From positions 1 to 54,262 of the forward strand of contig NZ_JQAR01000013.1 in the NCBI RefSeq assembly GCF_001437155.1: 54,262 nucleotides of DNA. Reading direction: 5' to 3'. Positions within the stretch are counted from its first letter, which is position 1; every line of letters starts with the position of its first letter. The translations under genes and the position numbers were made by a program. Of this stretch, positions 9,481 through 18,262 are shown in pieces. The DNA is from Liquorilactobacillus mali. Its GTDB lineage: Bacteria > Bacillota > Bacilli > Lactobacillales > Lactobacillaceae. The notes under the pieces are model-generated. The model was not told where the DNA came from, did not search any database, and saw only the letters and a program-made list of their open reading frames with translations.

Positions 9481-9545
9481 AACGTCCCTCTTAGATTTAA
9501 AATGTGGGTGTCGAAGCCAAACATAAAAAATCTAAAGGAGACGTT
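9481..9545 (+). promoter_or_regulatory. IS200 5'-UTR hairpin that sequesters the transposase ribosome site
   Basis: The arm at 9481-9498 (AACGTCCCTCTTAGATTT) is nearly the reverse complement of 9528-9545 (AAATCTAAAGGAGACGTT). The right arm contains the Shine-Dalgarno AAAGGAG just before the transposase ATG, so an intact transcript would hide its ribosome site. A 5'-UTR stem-loop that blocks tnpA translation is known for IS200 of enterobacteria. Confidence 0.7.
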
Positions 9546-9552
9546 ATAGGTA

Positions 9553-10017
9553 ATGGCGAATAAACTTAGTAGTCTTGCACATACGAAATGGTTGTGTAAG
9601 TACCATATTGTATTCACACCAAAGTATAGGAGAAAAATCATTTATAATCAATATCGACAAGATTTACAAAATGATATTCGCTTATTGTGTCAGTATAAAG
9701 GTGTAAAAATATTGGAAGGTCATATGATGCCAGATCATGTTCATCTACTTTTAAGTATTCCACCCAAGTTGAGTATTTCAAGTTTCATGGGATATCTGAA
9801 AGGAAAAAGTGCACTAATGATGTTCGATCAACATGCAAATTTAAAATATAAATTTGGAAATCGTCGTTTTTGGTCGGAAGGTTATTATGTTAGTACAGTG
9901 GGTATGAATGAAACAACAATTAAGAAGTATATTTAAAATCAAGAAAAACATGATCAAACCGTCGATAAGTTAAGTGTAAGAGAGTACGGGGACCCTTTTA
10001 AGGGCCAAAGTAAGTAG
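9553..10017 (+). pseudogene. tnpA: IS200 TnpA (Y1 HUH transposase), interrupted by a TAA
   Basis: Y1-type single-strand transposase. The HUH motif is in MPDHVHLLLS (about residues 58-67), and the catalytic Tyr is Tyr126 in TTIKKYI, near the usual position. The next codon after Ile127 is TAA (9934-9936). The same frame then continues with NQEKHDQTVDKLSVREYGDP, the normal C-terminal helix, to a TAG. A single base change (for example CAA or GAA to TAA) therefore removes the last 26 or so residues of an otherwise full 153-155 aa protein. The truncated product keeps HUH and Tyr but loses the rest of the helix carrying the Tyr. It is probably inactive unless the stop is read through. Confidence 0.88.
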
Positions 10018-10164
10018 TACAAATACCGCTTAAAGAGGTGGCAAGAGTGGCAAACGCAGTTTGGCTTTGACACACAAAAAGCCAGCGCCTTGAGACGCCG
10101 GCCGATACATAGGGCTTATAGCCCTGGAGCAAACTACCCGTTTGACGGGTGGTTATGATTCGAA

Positions 10165-10191
10165 TTTTACTGACTTATGGCACACTTTCTC
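10165..10191 (+). repeat. Dispersed intergenic repeat, copy 1, right module B
   Basis: The sequence ACTGACTTATGGCACAC followed by TTTCTC matches the reverse complement at 34889-34910 and, less well, 27968-27990. It forms the far end of the repeat whose left part lies at 9299-9384. Confidence 0.55.
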
Positions 10192-10193
10192 AT

Positions 10194-11060
10194 TTATGAG
10201 GCCTTGCCATTGTTTCTTCCCCAAACAAACTTAATTATTTTTTGGCTCACTTCAGGATTTTGACGGAGCATGTGATGTTGAGCACTCCAGCCTTTAAACT
10301 CAATCTGATGATAGCTTTTTGCTCTGTTACCGATTAAATATTTAAGTGAACGAGCAGAGGTAGTACTGACACGTCCATCTGAATTGGATCCATTGTCTAA
10401 GTTCCCGTAGATATTAAGTACATGAACTTGGTCGATTGGATATTTTTTCTTTCGGTTTAGTAAGAAGTGGTAGAAACTACTCATTTTTTGCGGACGGCTA
10501 TCGGCAGCTAATCTGTTGTTGGGAAACCGGAAGCCATCAATATTTGATCCATCAAATGGTCCTGCTATATCAACTTGGTGTACTAATTGTGCGGTTTTCT
10601 TTTCGTGACCAAGTAAATAATACATTAAATCAAGGTTTCCTAATGAATGGGCAACAACATTATATTTTTTAAAATGATGCTGTGATTGCAGTCGCTCTAA
10701 AATTTTACCAAACCAAAAAGCGTAGCGTGAATAATTGCGGTTATGATTGGCGACAAAATTAACTTCGATCAATGGATTATAGCTTTTATTTGTCCAGCGA
10801 TAGCCATGCAATATATGAATTGCTCCGTTGCGCCACACATTTGCACGCACAACAGTGTTTGTTACTCCATTTTTAATCGCAGAATTTACCATATACCTTT
10901 CAGCTCGATAGCTGCTGTCATACCCGTGAATGAAGAAAGTAGGCATATCCGATTTTTTGAAGCCTATTTTCTTTATGTTATCGCTGTGCACGAGTCCCCA
11001 ACTTGAAGTACACCCCAATATTATTATTATGATAGTAAATAATAATTTGCGCTTCATCAT
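10194..11060 (-). CDS. Secreted/lipid-anchored alpha/beta hydrolase, DUF915 family
   Basis: Extracytoplasmic lipase/esterase-like protein common in lactobacilli. The N-terminus is a short basic stretch plus a hydrophobic run ending in ILGC at residues 14-17, a possible lipobox, so it may be a lipoprotein. The mature part has FFIHGYDSSY (oxyanion/HG motif), the nucleophile elbow VVAHSLGNLD, a central VDIAGPFDG, and late Asp and His residues (HMLRQNP) that could complete the triad. 288 aa is normal for DUF915. It stands alone; on the minus strand it reads toward the IS element. The natural substrate is not known. Confidence 0.85.
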   Translation of the reverse strand: MMKRKLLFTIIIIILGCTSSWGLVHSDNIKKIGFKKSDMPTFFIHGYDSSYRAERYMVNSAIKNGVTNTVVRANVWRNGAIHILHGYRWTNKSYNPLIEVNFVANHNRNYSRYAFWFGKILERLQSQHHFKKYNVVAHSLGNLDLMYYLLGHEKKTAQLVHQVDIAGPFDGSNIDGFRFPNNRLAADSRPQKMSSFYHFLLNRKKKYPIDQVHVLNIYGNLDNGSNSDGRVSTTSARSLKYLIGNRAKSYHQIEFKGWSAQHHMLRQNPEVSQKIIKFVWGRNNGKAS

Positions 11061-11178
11061 AATTTCCCCTAACTATGTAGTGAATTGAATCCCTTTGAGT
11101 CAGAATATCACATCGATGGGAAACACAATGATAGGTATAGATAAAATATAACTTGATTTTTAGAATATTTATAAATAC

Positions 11179-12066
11179 TTAATTATTCAGTGCATCAAGT
11201 GAGTGAAACCACTGTTGATAATCAGAAGCAAAAAAACTTTCTTTAGCATAAACAAAGTAAAGTTCATGTTCAACTACTCCCCGTGGTAAGGGTAATTGTT
11301 TGAGAATTCCCTGTTTTAAATCATTTTCCACTAAAATCTTATATAAGAAACTGATTCCAACTCCTTTTTTGACAAGCTGTCGCAGCAAAGTCGGTTCAGA
11401 AATCGTTAGCAGTTGAGAAAAGTCAGTAAGACTTATATTTTCTTTTTGTGCAAGAGAAGTCAGTATTTCACGTGAACCAGAACCTTCTTCTCTTATAATC
11501 AGAGGATACGATAGCAGATCATTCCAAGTTACGCTTTTCTTTCGTGCCAGTGGGTGTGTGCAACTGACAAGGGGTATGAAAGGTTCATTTCTAATGATAT
11601 GATACGAAAAAGTGTGTTTATCGAAATTTCCCTCAACAATGCCAAAATCGATGGTACCATTACTAATTTGCGCTAAAATACTTGTGGTGTTCCCAGCAAC
11701 ACACTTTATTGCGGTGAAATTAACTTTATTCAACATAATTGAAATCATTTTTTTGCCGATTACTTCGCTCAAAGAACGTGTAATGCCAAATGATATTTCC
11801 TGTTTTTGATTGTCATTTTGAAGATTGTTTAGCACCTTTACTGCTTGCGCTTGGGTGCGGGTTAAAAATGCAGCAAGTTGTTCACCTGCGTGCGTTAGGG
11901 TCAGTTTTGGACGCTTGTAAATAACGAGCTTCAAATTAAGACTTGTTTCAAGCCGCTGAATTTGTTGTGTTACGGCAGGTTGTGAGATGAAAAGCTGATG
12001 AGCAGTTTTGGTGTATGAGAGAGTTTGGCTGAGTACTAAAAATGTTTGATATTCTTGAGAAATCAT
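11179..12066 (-). CDS. LysR family transcriptional regulator
   Basis: N-terminal winged helix-turn-helix (residues 1-60; TKTAHQLFISQPAVTQQIQRLE) and a periplasmic-binding-like effector domain, 295 aa. It is divergent from the YeiH-type transporter gene, a common arrangement in which the LysR protein binds the shared, AT-rich 110-base gap. By analogy with CysL/YeiE-YeiH pairs it may respond to a sulfur compound, but no effector is readable. AGGAGGACG precedes the ATG. Confidence 0.9.
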   Translation of the reverse strand: MISQEYQTFLVLSQTLSYTKTAHQLFISQPAVTQQIQRLETSLNLKLVIYKRPKLTLTHAGEQLAAFLTRTQAQAVKVLNNLQNDNQKQEISFGITRSLSEVIGKKMISIMLNKVNFTAIKCVAGNTTSILAQISNGTIDFGIVEGNFDKHTFSYHIIRNEPFIPLVSCTHPLARKKSVTWNDLLSYPLIIREEGSGSREILTSLAQKENISLTDFSQLLTISEPTLLRQLVKKGVGISFLYKILVENDLKQGILKQLPLPRGVVEHELYFVYAKESFFASDYQQWFHSLDALNN

Positions 12067-12177
12067 TACGTCCTCCTATATAGCTATTTCTTATAATAAT
12101 ATAATAAATCATAATTTTATTTTATAGTCAATAATTAGTATGATTAAGCTTGTAAATCGTTGAAAGAGGAATTGAAA

Positions 12178-13206
12178 ATGATAGGAACTATAAAGAGTTA
12201 TTCGTTTTGGCTTGCTGTTGTAATGACTTTGATTTGCGCAGTAATCGGAACATTTTTAGCACAGTTACCATATTTTTCACTTTTTGGAGCTTTAATCATT
12301 GCATTGATTTTGGGGATGATTTTTCAATCTTCAAAAAGGTTAGTATATCAAGCAAGTAGTGGGATAGCATTTATTTCAAATAAATTTTTGCGATTAGGAA
12401 TTATTCTGCTTGGATTTAAGTTAAACCTTGTTCAGTTAGCACAGGCTGGAGTTAAAACTATTCTATTAGCAATTGTTATTGTTGCAGGTACAATCTTTTT
12501 GACATATTTCATTGAAAGAAAATTTGGTGTAGAGCCTGAATTGGCAATCTTAGCAGCAAGTGGTACAGGAATATGTGGTGCAGCTGCGGTAATGGGAATA
12601 TCACCACAGATTAAAGTGGCTCCAGAAAAACAAGAAAGACAACGTGAAAATGACGTATTAGCAGTTGCAATTGTTGCAATTATGGGGACAGTCTTTACAT
12701 TTATTGATTTGGGACTGAAGCCGCTATTAGACTTAACACCTACTCAATTTGGTGTTTTTGTAGGTGGATCATTGCATGAAATTGCTCATGCTGTCGCTGC
12801 GGGAAGTGCAGCAGGACCTGTGGGGTTGGATAGTGCAATCATTACTAAGCTTTCACGAGTATTGATGTTGGCACCCGTAGCATTACTAATCGGTTTCTGG
12901 TATCAGAAAAGAAGTAAGCATGATGGATCGAGCAACGATTCTACTGCAAAATTGCCAATTCCTTGGTTCATGGCAGGATTTATTCTTGCTAGTGTTATAG
13001 GTACTTTTGTCCCACTTGGAACTAATATGTTAAATCTTTTGGTGAAAGCTGCATATATTTTCTTAGGGATGGCCATGTCTGCCATGGGAATGAGTGTTAA
13101 TTTTAAAGTAATACTGAAGAGAGGTTTACCAGCATTTGCAGGGGTGTTTGTTTCTTCAATTGTATTAGGAATATTTGTTTTAGTGGTTAGCAAATTGTAC
13201 TTTTAA
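12178..13206 (+). CDS. YeiH family putative sulfate exporter (UPF0324)
   Basis: About ten hydrophobic segments and the family block GTGICGAAAVMGISP (near residue 125), plus HEIAHAVAAGSA in the middle. The ATG with AGAGGA 7 bases upstream is preferred to an in-frame TTG six codons earlier. The 342-aa length is typical. The family is annotated as putative sulfate/sulfite exporters; direct biochemistry is thin. The neighbouring divergent LysR gene probably controls it. Confidence 0.88.
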   Translation: MIGTIKSYSFWLAVVMTLICAVIGTFLAQLPYFSLFGALIIALILGMIFQSSKRLVYQASSGIAFISNKFLRLGIILLGFKLNLVQLAQAGVKTILLAIVIVAGTIFLTYFIERKFGVEPELAILAASGTGICGAAAVMGISPQIKVAPEKQERQRENDVLAVAIVAIMGTVFTFIDLGLKPLLDLTPTQFGVFVGGSLHEIAHAVAAGSAAGPVGLDSAIITKLSRVLMLAPVALLIGFWYQKRSKHDGSSNDSTAKLPIPWFMAGFILASVIGTFVPLGTNMLNLLVKAAYIFLGMAMSAMGMSVNFKVILKRGLPAFAGVFVSSIVLGIFVLVVSKLYF

Positions 13207-13244
13207 TTATTGATTTGTAAAACAGAACATATTTATATGACGGT

Positions 13245-13289
13245 AATAGGGCCTGGCTCAAAAGATATTCTTTGAACCAGGCCCTATTT
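13245..13289. terminator. Bidirectional intrinsic terminator
   Basis: Long hairpin with arms ATAGGGCCTGG and CCAGGCCCTAT between the convergent YeiH gene and ykoC, with T-rich sequence after the right arm and A-rich before the left. It serves both genes. Confidence 0.8.
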
Positions 13290-13336
13290 GAAATGAAATT
13301 TCTTTTTTGCCAGTTCTATTTTTTATCGTAGGTAAC

Positions 13337-14011
13337 TTACCAAGGACGTACAAGAAATGAAAAAATAAAATAAAGTAGGATTAGGAGAGTAGCTAAACCC
13401 CATTGCCATTTTGGTAAATTATCTTTATAAGTGAGAGTTCGCGCTGCTCCTTCGGTAAATCCTTGAGATGTCATGGCCTCAGCCAAATCCTGCGACCAAT
13501 TTAAGGCTACGATAATAATACGAAGATAAAGGCTTGGATTCCAAAAATGATAAGTAGTGCCACGCATCATAGCTGAATAGCGAATTGTCTTGTACTGGTG
13601 TTTTATCCTGCCCAAGAGGTTGAAGGATGCTAGTAGTCCATAGACAAAAGTTGAGGATAGTTTCAGATGAAGCGATAAACTCAACAAAATGTTTTTGACA
13701 GAAACTGTCAGCGTGACAATTGCTCCCAAATAGAGATAAGCATATACACGAGAGGCGTAGATCCAGGCAGTGTGCCATACATCCCCTGTTCCGAACATAA
13801 TGAACGACCACCAACTACCCAAGGCAAGTGGGAAAGCATATAGGCTAGTCAGAATTAGTAATTTACCGGACGCCTTACAGTAGCAAAGATAAAGACAAGT
13901 GACGAAGATAACGACAATATTTGTTGAGACACTATGGGCAAAGGTGATTTGAAGACCAATACCAAGCATGATGATCACCAAAATTGTAGGATTAATCCTT
14001 TTGCTGCTCAA
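13337..14011 (-). CDS. ykoC: ECF transporter transmembrane (T) component, YkoC-like
   Basis: EcfT/CbiQ-family coupling protein with five to six membrane segments. The cytoplasmic coupling helices hold the ARG-like motif region near RYSAMMRGT and a second segment near AMTSQGFTEGAAR. It joins the two ATPase domains to the substrate-capture subunit. It is the third gene of a TPP-riboswitch-controlled unit and directly abuts ykoD (no gap). With YkoE and YkoD it should import thiamine or its pyrimidine precursor HMP. Confidence 0.88.
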   Translation of the reverse strand: MSSKRINPTILVIIMLGIGLQITFAHSVSTNIVVIFVTCLYLCYCKASGKLLILTSLYAFPLALGSWWSFIMFGTGDVWHTAWIYASRVYAYLYLGAIVTLTVSVKNILLSLSLHLKLSSTFVYGLLASFNLLGRIKHQYKTIRYSAMMRGTTYHFWNPSLYLRIIIVALNWSQDLAEAMTSQGFTEGAARTLTYKDNLPKWQWGLATLLILLYFIFSFLVRPW

Positions 14012-15421
14012 TCAGAATTCCCCCAATCGCTTAATAGTCTGTTCATCCATCAGTAATTCATAATCAATATGTTCAACAACGCCTCTTCGCTGATGTGAGA
14101 TTATCAGTGTTGAAAGTCCTAGATCCTTAGTAGTTTGTTTGATCAGCATTAGCAAATTTTCGAGAGAATTAAGGTCTAATCCCGCAAAAGGTTCGTCAAA
14201 GAGCATTATAGGTTGGGACATGATTAATATGATAAGTGCTTGTAATTTTTTTTGTTGCCCCCCTGAAAGCTGATAATTAACGTGCTTTAGCACATGAGTG
14301 AGATCAAGTTTATTGACTGCATCCTGAATTCTTTGAGCTGTCCAATATTCAGGGTGAAGTGAATTTGATTGTGAAAAGCCAAGCTCTTCATCTGCATGAA
14401 GTTTGATAAATTGATCACTGCTGTTTTGGAAAATATTGGCAACGATTCTGGCCCAATTGCGCAGTCTAATTTTTTCAGAAGGTTTCCCATTATATAGGAT
14501 GTTTCCACTATATTTTTTTTGATGAGAAAATGCGGCAAAAAGGGTTGACTTGCCAATGCCATTATCACCAGACAAAAGGCCAACATATCCTTTAGGAATA
14601 TTGAGTGAATTTGGCGACAATAACAGTCGCTCTCCAACGCGAAAGCTTAGATTATGCCATGAAAAGACGGCATTGTCAGGCAAGTTCTTCTGCATAACTT
14701 TCGTTTGAGCCGGTAATTTTGCGAGCTCGGTTAGAGGTAACTCGGCCAAGGTCTGTGAAGACAATTTAATTTCATACAGGTGGTCAACGAGCCCATCATA
14801 ATTTGAAATATCGTGATCTGAAATGAAAATAGTCTTGTGTTGAGTTAGTTGTAACTGTTTCAATTCATCCAAGATCACTAGCCGTGAAGCGCTATCAATA
14901 TTGGCAAACGGCTCATCCAAAAAGATAATGGAACTATCGAGTACAAGAACGGTTGCTAAAGTCACACGTTGCTGTTCACCCCCAGAAAGTGTTTGTAATA
15001 CCCGGTCTCTGAATTGCCATAAGTTTGATTTTTTGAGGACTTCAGTCGCTCTCTTTTCAATTAGGTGAGTTGGATATTGAATATTTTCTAAAGCAAATAC
15101 TAGTTGTTCAAAGACAGTTTTCATTGCAAATTGCCTGCTAGGATTCTGGAAAAGCATAGCAACATGACGGGCACGTTCAAAAGGTACGATATCTGCAATT
15201 TCTTGTCCATTAAGCAAAATCCGGCCATTGTTTTTGATACCGCTATATTGTGGATATAACCCAGCCACTAGCTTGAAAAAAGTAGATTTTCCGCTTCCAG
15301 AAGGACCAATCAGCAAATTAAATGAATTTAGTGGCAATTCAAAATTAAGATGCTCGAATATTGGCTTGGAATCAATTGAATAAGTAAAAGTCAAGTCTTC
15401 TATTTTTAAGGAAATACTCAT
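14012..15421 (-). CDS. ykoD: ECF transporter ATPase with two fused ABC domains, YkoD-like
   Basis: Two complete ABC domains in one 469-aa chain. Domain 1 has Walker A GPSGSGKST, signature LSGGEQQRV and Walker B IIFLDEPFA; domain 2 has GDNGIGKST, LSGGQQKKL and IMLFDEPFAGLD. Such fused EcfA-EcfA' ATPases are typical of dedicated (group I) YkoEDC vitamin transporters. Its start overlaps the ykoE stop by four bases (ATGA), so translation is coupled. It powers uptake of thiamine or HMP. Confidence 0.92.
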   Translation of the reverse strand: MSISLKIEDLTFTYSIDSKPIFEHLNFELPLNSFNLLIGPSGSGKSTFFKLVAGLYPQYSGIKNNGRILLNGQEIADIVPFERARHVAMLFQNPSRQFAMKTVFEQLVFALENIQYPTHLIEKRATEVLKKSNLWQFRDRVLQTLSGGEQQRVTLATVLVLDSSIIFLDEPFANIDSASRLVILDELKQLQLTQHKTIFISDHDISNYDGLVDHLYEIKLSSQTLAELPLTELAKLPAQTKVMQKNLPDNAVFSWHNLSFRVGERLLLSPNSLNIPKGYVGLLSGDNGIGKSTLFAAFSHQKKYSGNILYNGKPSEKIRLRNWARIVANIFQNSSDQFIKLHADEELGFSQSNSLHPEYWTAQRIQDAVNKLDLTHVLKHVNYQLSGGQQKKLQALIILIMSQPIMLFDEPFAGLDLNSLENLLMLIKQTTKDLGLSTLIISHQRRGVVEHIDYELLMDEQTIKRLGEF

Positions 15422-15978
15422 TTAATCAATCCCGATCTATTTACTAATTTTTTAATCCAATATACTAATACACCTGAGAAGAAACCAATTGAGACAAAGC
15501 GTATTACGAAGAGACTGACTAGCAATCCAATATGGTATACGCTGTATCCACTTTGAAACCAGTCCCAGATGAAGGTAATAATGGTCGAACCGATTGCAGA
15601 TAACAACAAACCAAGCTTTCCCCAATTCTTGTAGCCTGTAGCAGCAAAGCCAAGTTCATTGCCAACTCCTTGAATGAAACCGGAGATTAGGGTAGAGGCA
15701 CCCCAGCTTGAGAACAATAACATCTCAACGGCAGCTGCTAATAACTCACCTACGACAGATGCACCGATTTTTTTTAATAATACTCCAGCCAAGGGGCCTG
15801 CCATGATCCATACACCGAGTGTTAGATCATTTGCGTAGGGTTTGAGTGGTGTTGCAGCTATTGCATAGTAGGCAAAGCCCCAAACCTGATAGATAATTCC
15901 GAAAAAAATAGCAATGATTGCCAAGAAGATTACATCTTTGACAGACCAGCCTTTTTTTTTGTGATCAACTGTTTGCAT
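15418..15978 (-). CDS. ykoE: ECF transporter S component, YkoE family (thiamine/HMP)
   Basis: Small membrane protein (186 aa, five to six hydrophobic segments) of the YkoE substrate-capture family, with WGFAYYAIAATPLKPYAND and the conserved GVGNELGFAATGY in the centre. The start MQTVDHKKK has AAAGGGAG 8 bases upstream; the longer frame would begin inside the leader terminator and is rejected. The TPP riboswitch just upstream ties it to thiamine. Whether the ligand is thiamine or hydroxymethylpyrimidine cannot be decided here. Confidence 0.92.
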   Translation of the reverse strand: MQTVDHKKKGWSVKDVIFLAIIAIFFGIIYQVWGFAYYAIAATPLKPYANDLTLGVWIMAGPLAGVLLKKIGASVVGELLAAAVEMLLFSSWGASTLISGFIQGVGNELGFAATGYKNWGKLGLLLSAIGSTIITFIWDWFQSGYSVYHIGLLVSLFVIRFVSIGFFSGVLVYWIKKLVNRSGLIK

Positions 15979-16029
15979 AATAATCGCTCCCTTTAAAATT
16001 TTGGAGACAACAAAAAGAAATGAATTGCG

Positions 16030-16066
16030 AAAAAAAGCCACCATACTCTATGATGAGTATGCCGGC
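16030..16066 (-). terminator. Expression-platform terminator of the TPP riboswitch
   Basis: On the minus strand the arms GCCGGCATACTC and GAGTATGGTGGC form a 12-bp stem with one mismatch and one G-T pair, followed by seven T. It lies between the TPP aptamer and ykoE, as expected for transcriptional OFF control at high TPP. Confidence 0.85.
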
Positions 16067-16103
16067 AGCTTGTTTGCTTTGATTAATATGACATCAACCG
16101 ATA

Positions 16104-16176
16104 CAAAGCTCCCTCCGCTGGCATTGTCCAGATCAGGTCAATGGGTAATTCTCAGCCAATTAGGCACCCCAGTTTG
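16104..16176 (-). promoter_or_regulatory. TPP (THI-box) riboswitch
   Basis: Read on the minus strand, the aptamer has the conserved GGGGTGCC, GGCTGAGA, ACCCATTGACCTGATCTGG and a closing GCGGAGGGAGC, in order. It controls ykoEDC through the terminator that follows. No gene is present in the remaining sequence up to 16494. Confidence 0.95.
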
Positions 16177-16494
16177 TTAATCTCTTAAAAACAAGTTCAG
16201 TCTAACAAAGATTTTGTAAAATGTAAAGATATAAATGTTGTATAACAAAACAATAATCTGATTCTTTTCTGAACTAGGATGGATGTGTTTTCTTCGGCTA
16301 ACGCTGAATCACTCATACAAATTAGGCAATAAATAATTTAAGGTGGATACTTGGAGCCGTCCAACTATAATTGAATCGTGTTCTTCTTAATTAGTCTGAA
16401 TGGTAAATTAGCGGTATAATTAATGTTGTTGGTTATCAGTAAGGTATTGAGCATGGCTAACTTTTTGGAATAAGCTTGATTTTGAGGAGGAATA

Positions 16495-16746
16495 ATGGTG
16501 AGCAACGAAAAAAGAAATGATCAAAATAAACAAATTATTGAAGTTAATGAATTAGGTGAGCCTTTCAGTGAGAGGACACATGTCTCTTTTATCTTTAACA
16601 GACAGCATTTTAAGGGGATTGTTGAAAAACAGTTGAAGAACTCTGCGATAATTGATTTTGATGATGAATATAGCGGCTCTGAGACAGCACTTGACCTAAA
16701 ACAAAAAGTTGTAATAAGTTACTCAAAGATGAAACTGTTAAATTAA
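16495..16746 (+). CDS. DUF2187 (YkvS-like) small protein
   Basis: An 83-aa protein whose C-terminal 55 residues match the KOW-like DUF2187 pattern: hydrophobic strand, FKGIVEKQLKNSAIIDF, acidic patch, then VVISYSKMKLL. The N-terminal 25 residues are charged and poorly conserved. GAGGAGG precedes the ATG. It sits 23 bases before ktrB and is probably co-transcribed with it. No function is established for the family. Confidence 0.75.
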   Translation: MVSNEKRNDQNKQIIEVNELGEPFSERTHVSFIFNRQHFKGIVEKQLKNSAIIDFDDEYSGSETALDLKQKVVISYSKMKLLN

Positions 16747-16769
16747 TTTTGTAAAGGAAAGATAAAGTA

Positions 16770-18161
16770 ATGTTTGGTATTGCGACTCTTTGGACTAGGA
16801 TAAGTAAGATAAGAGAAAGATTTACCCCGATTCAGTTGCTGGTTACGACATATTTCGGACTAATTGTGATAACTTTTTTTCTACTATGTCTCCCCCTTTT
16901 TAGGTACCCAGGAGTAAAAGTATCATTTCTGGATACCTTTTTTATGGCTGTTTCAACTATCAGTGTGACAGGACTTAGTACCGTTTCTCTCCATGAAGTC
17001 TACAATAACTATGGGATATTCTTGTTAGAATTTTTATTCCAGATAGGTGGTTTTGGGGTAACAATGATAGCGACTGTCGGCATGGTTATAACTGGACAAA
17101 GAATTTCGCTGCATCATCGACAATTAATTCAAGTGGATATGAATCAGCCACGGTTGAGTGGAACTGTGCGATTGGTTTATTCGGTATTTGGATTGATGAT
17201 GGCCCTGCAGTTTGTTTCAGGAATTATATTCTCAGCGTATCTATATCTGACTGATAGCTTATATGACTTAAAAAGTGCTATTTTTGAGGGATTTTATATT
17301 GTAATTTCGGCCGTCACAAATGCAGGCTTTGATGTAACAGGCAAGTCGCTTATGCCATTTCGACATGACTACATTTTCTTGTTGTTGATAATTTTGCTGA
17401 TTCTGATTGGTGGAATTGGATTTCCAGTTTTGACAGAATTTCGTGAGTGGCTGTTCTTGAAGATAAGGACACATGGTAAGGGAAAGTACCGCTTTTCGTT
17501 ATTTTCCAAGATTGCTTTTCTTTTTGCAGTCATCTTTTTTGTGGTAGGTGCAATATTGATTTTTCTCTCCGAGGCAGGTCATAGTTTTGTTAATATGCCA
17601 TGGGGTGAAAAGATCGTCACGTCATTGTTTTATAGTGCTACGACACGAAATGCGGGGTTGCAGTTAGACTCTCTTACAGGATTTCGAACAACAACTTTAC
17701 TGCTATTTTCGATACTGATGTTTATTGGGGCTAGCCCAAGTTCAGTTGGTGGTGGTATTCGAACGACGACAATTGGGATTTTGATGTTATATATGATGGC
17801 ATTCATTCGTGGACGAAAGAACGTTAATATTTTTGGAAGAAGAATCGGACAAGATGATATTCAAAAAGCTGTAGTGGTTGTCAATCTGTCGTTAATGCTA
17901 TGTGCAGCTGCAATTTTGGTTTTATCTTTTACTGAGAAGGCTAGCTTGATTTCATTAGTTTTTGAGGTGGCCTCAGCCTTTGGGACCACAGGCTTGTCGC
18001 TAGGAATTACAAGTTCGCTTAGTCTGGTTGGTAAATGTGTAATAATCATGTTAATGTTTGTTGGTCGTGTAGGGATGTTATATATGTTGATGTTGTTTGT
18101 TTCTAAGCGGGAACAAGATTTTAATTATAAATACCCGACTGAAAAGGTTATAATTGGTTGA
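16770..18161 (+). CDS. ktrB: KtrB-type potassium transporter subunit
   Basis: Membrane subunit of the Trk/Ktr/HKT superfamily, with four repeated pore regions visible: TISVTGLSTVS, SAVTNAGFDVTG, SATTRNAGLQLDS and ASAFGTTGLSLG (the selectivity-filter glycines). 463 aa is normal for KtrB, and AAAGGAAAG precedes the ATG. KtrB needs a cytoplasmic KtrA-type RCK subunit; none is adjacent, so it must be encoded elsewhere. It probably supports K+ (or Na+-coupled K+) uptake during osmotic or acid stress. Confidence 0.92.
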   Translation: MFGIATLWTRISKIRERFTPIQLLVTTYFGLIVITFFLLCLPLFRYPGVKVSFLDTFFMAVSTISVTGLSTVSLHEVYNNYGIFLLEFLFQIGGFGVTMIATVGMVITGQRISLHHRQLIQVDMNQPRLSGTVRLVYSVFGLMMALQFVSGIIFSAYLYLTDSLYDLKSAIFEGFYIVISAVTNAGFDVTGKSLMPFRHDYIFLLLIILLILIGGIGFPVLTEFREWLFLKIRTHGKGKYRFSLFSKIAFLFAVIFFVVGAILIFLSEAGHSFVNMPWGEKIVTSLFYSATTRNAGLQLDSLTGFRTTTLLLFSILMFIGASPSSVGGGIRTTTIGILMLYMMAFIRGRKNVNIFGRRIGQDDIQKAVVVVNLSLMLCAAAILVLSFTEKASLISLVFEVASAFGTTGLSLGITSSLSLVGKCVIIMLMFVGRVGMLYMLMLFVSKREQDFNYKYPTEKVIIG

Positions 18162-18262
18162 GGGCTACTTTTGGTATTTATTGTTTAGAATAAAGAAAAA
18201 ATAGTGTTAAAATTGTATTGTTTGATAACAAAAGATTAGTGGAAGGTAGATGACATTTTACT

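Larger units (their letters stand above)
9390..10160 (+). mobile_element. IS200/IS605-family element (IS200-like, tnpA only)
   Basis: A single Y1 transposase gene is flanked by short subterminal hairpins rather than inverted repeats, as in the IS200 group. Left hairpin: CCCGC at 9442-9446 with GCGGG at 9450-9454. Right hairpin: ACCCG at 10136-10140 with CGGGT at 10146-10150. Between the gene and the right end are two more hairpins (around 10081-10103 and AGGGCTTATAGCCCT near 10110). There is no tnpB. Exact ends are not resolvable; they are placed from the hairpins and from the interruption of the dispersed repeat. Confidence 0.75.

Noticed and set aside
10081-10160. omega-RNA of a TnpB system at the right end of the IS element
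   Set aside because: No tnpB or remnant is present; the hairpins are explained as IS200 end structures.
15979-16044. N-terminal extension of ykoE
   Set aside because: The start would lie in the riboswitch terminator; AAAGGGAG precedes the ATG at 15978.
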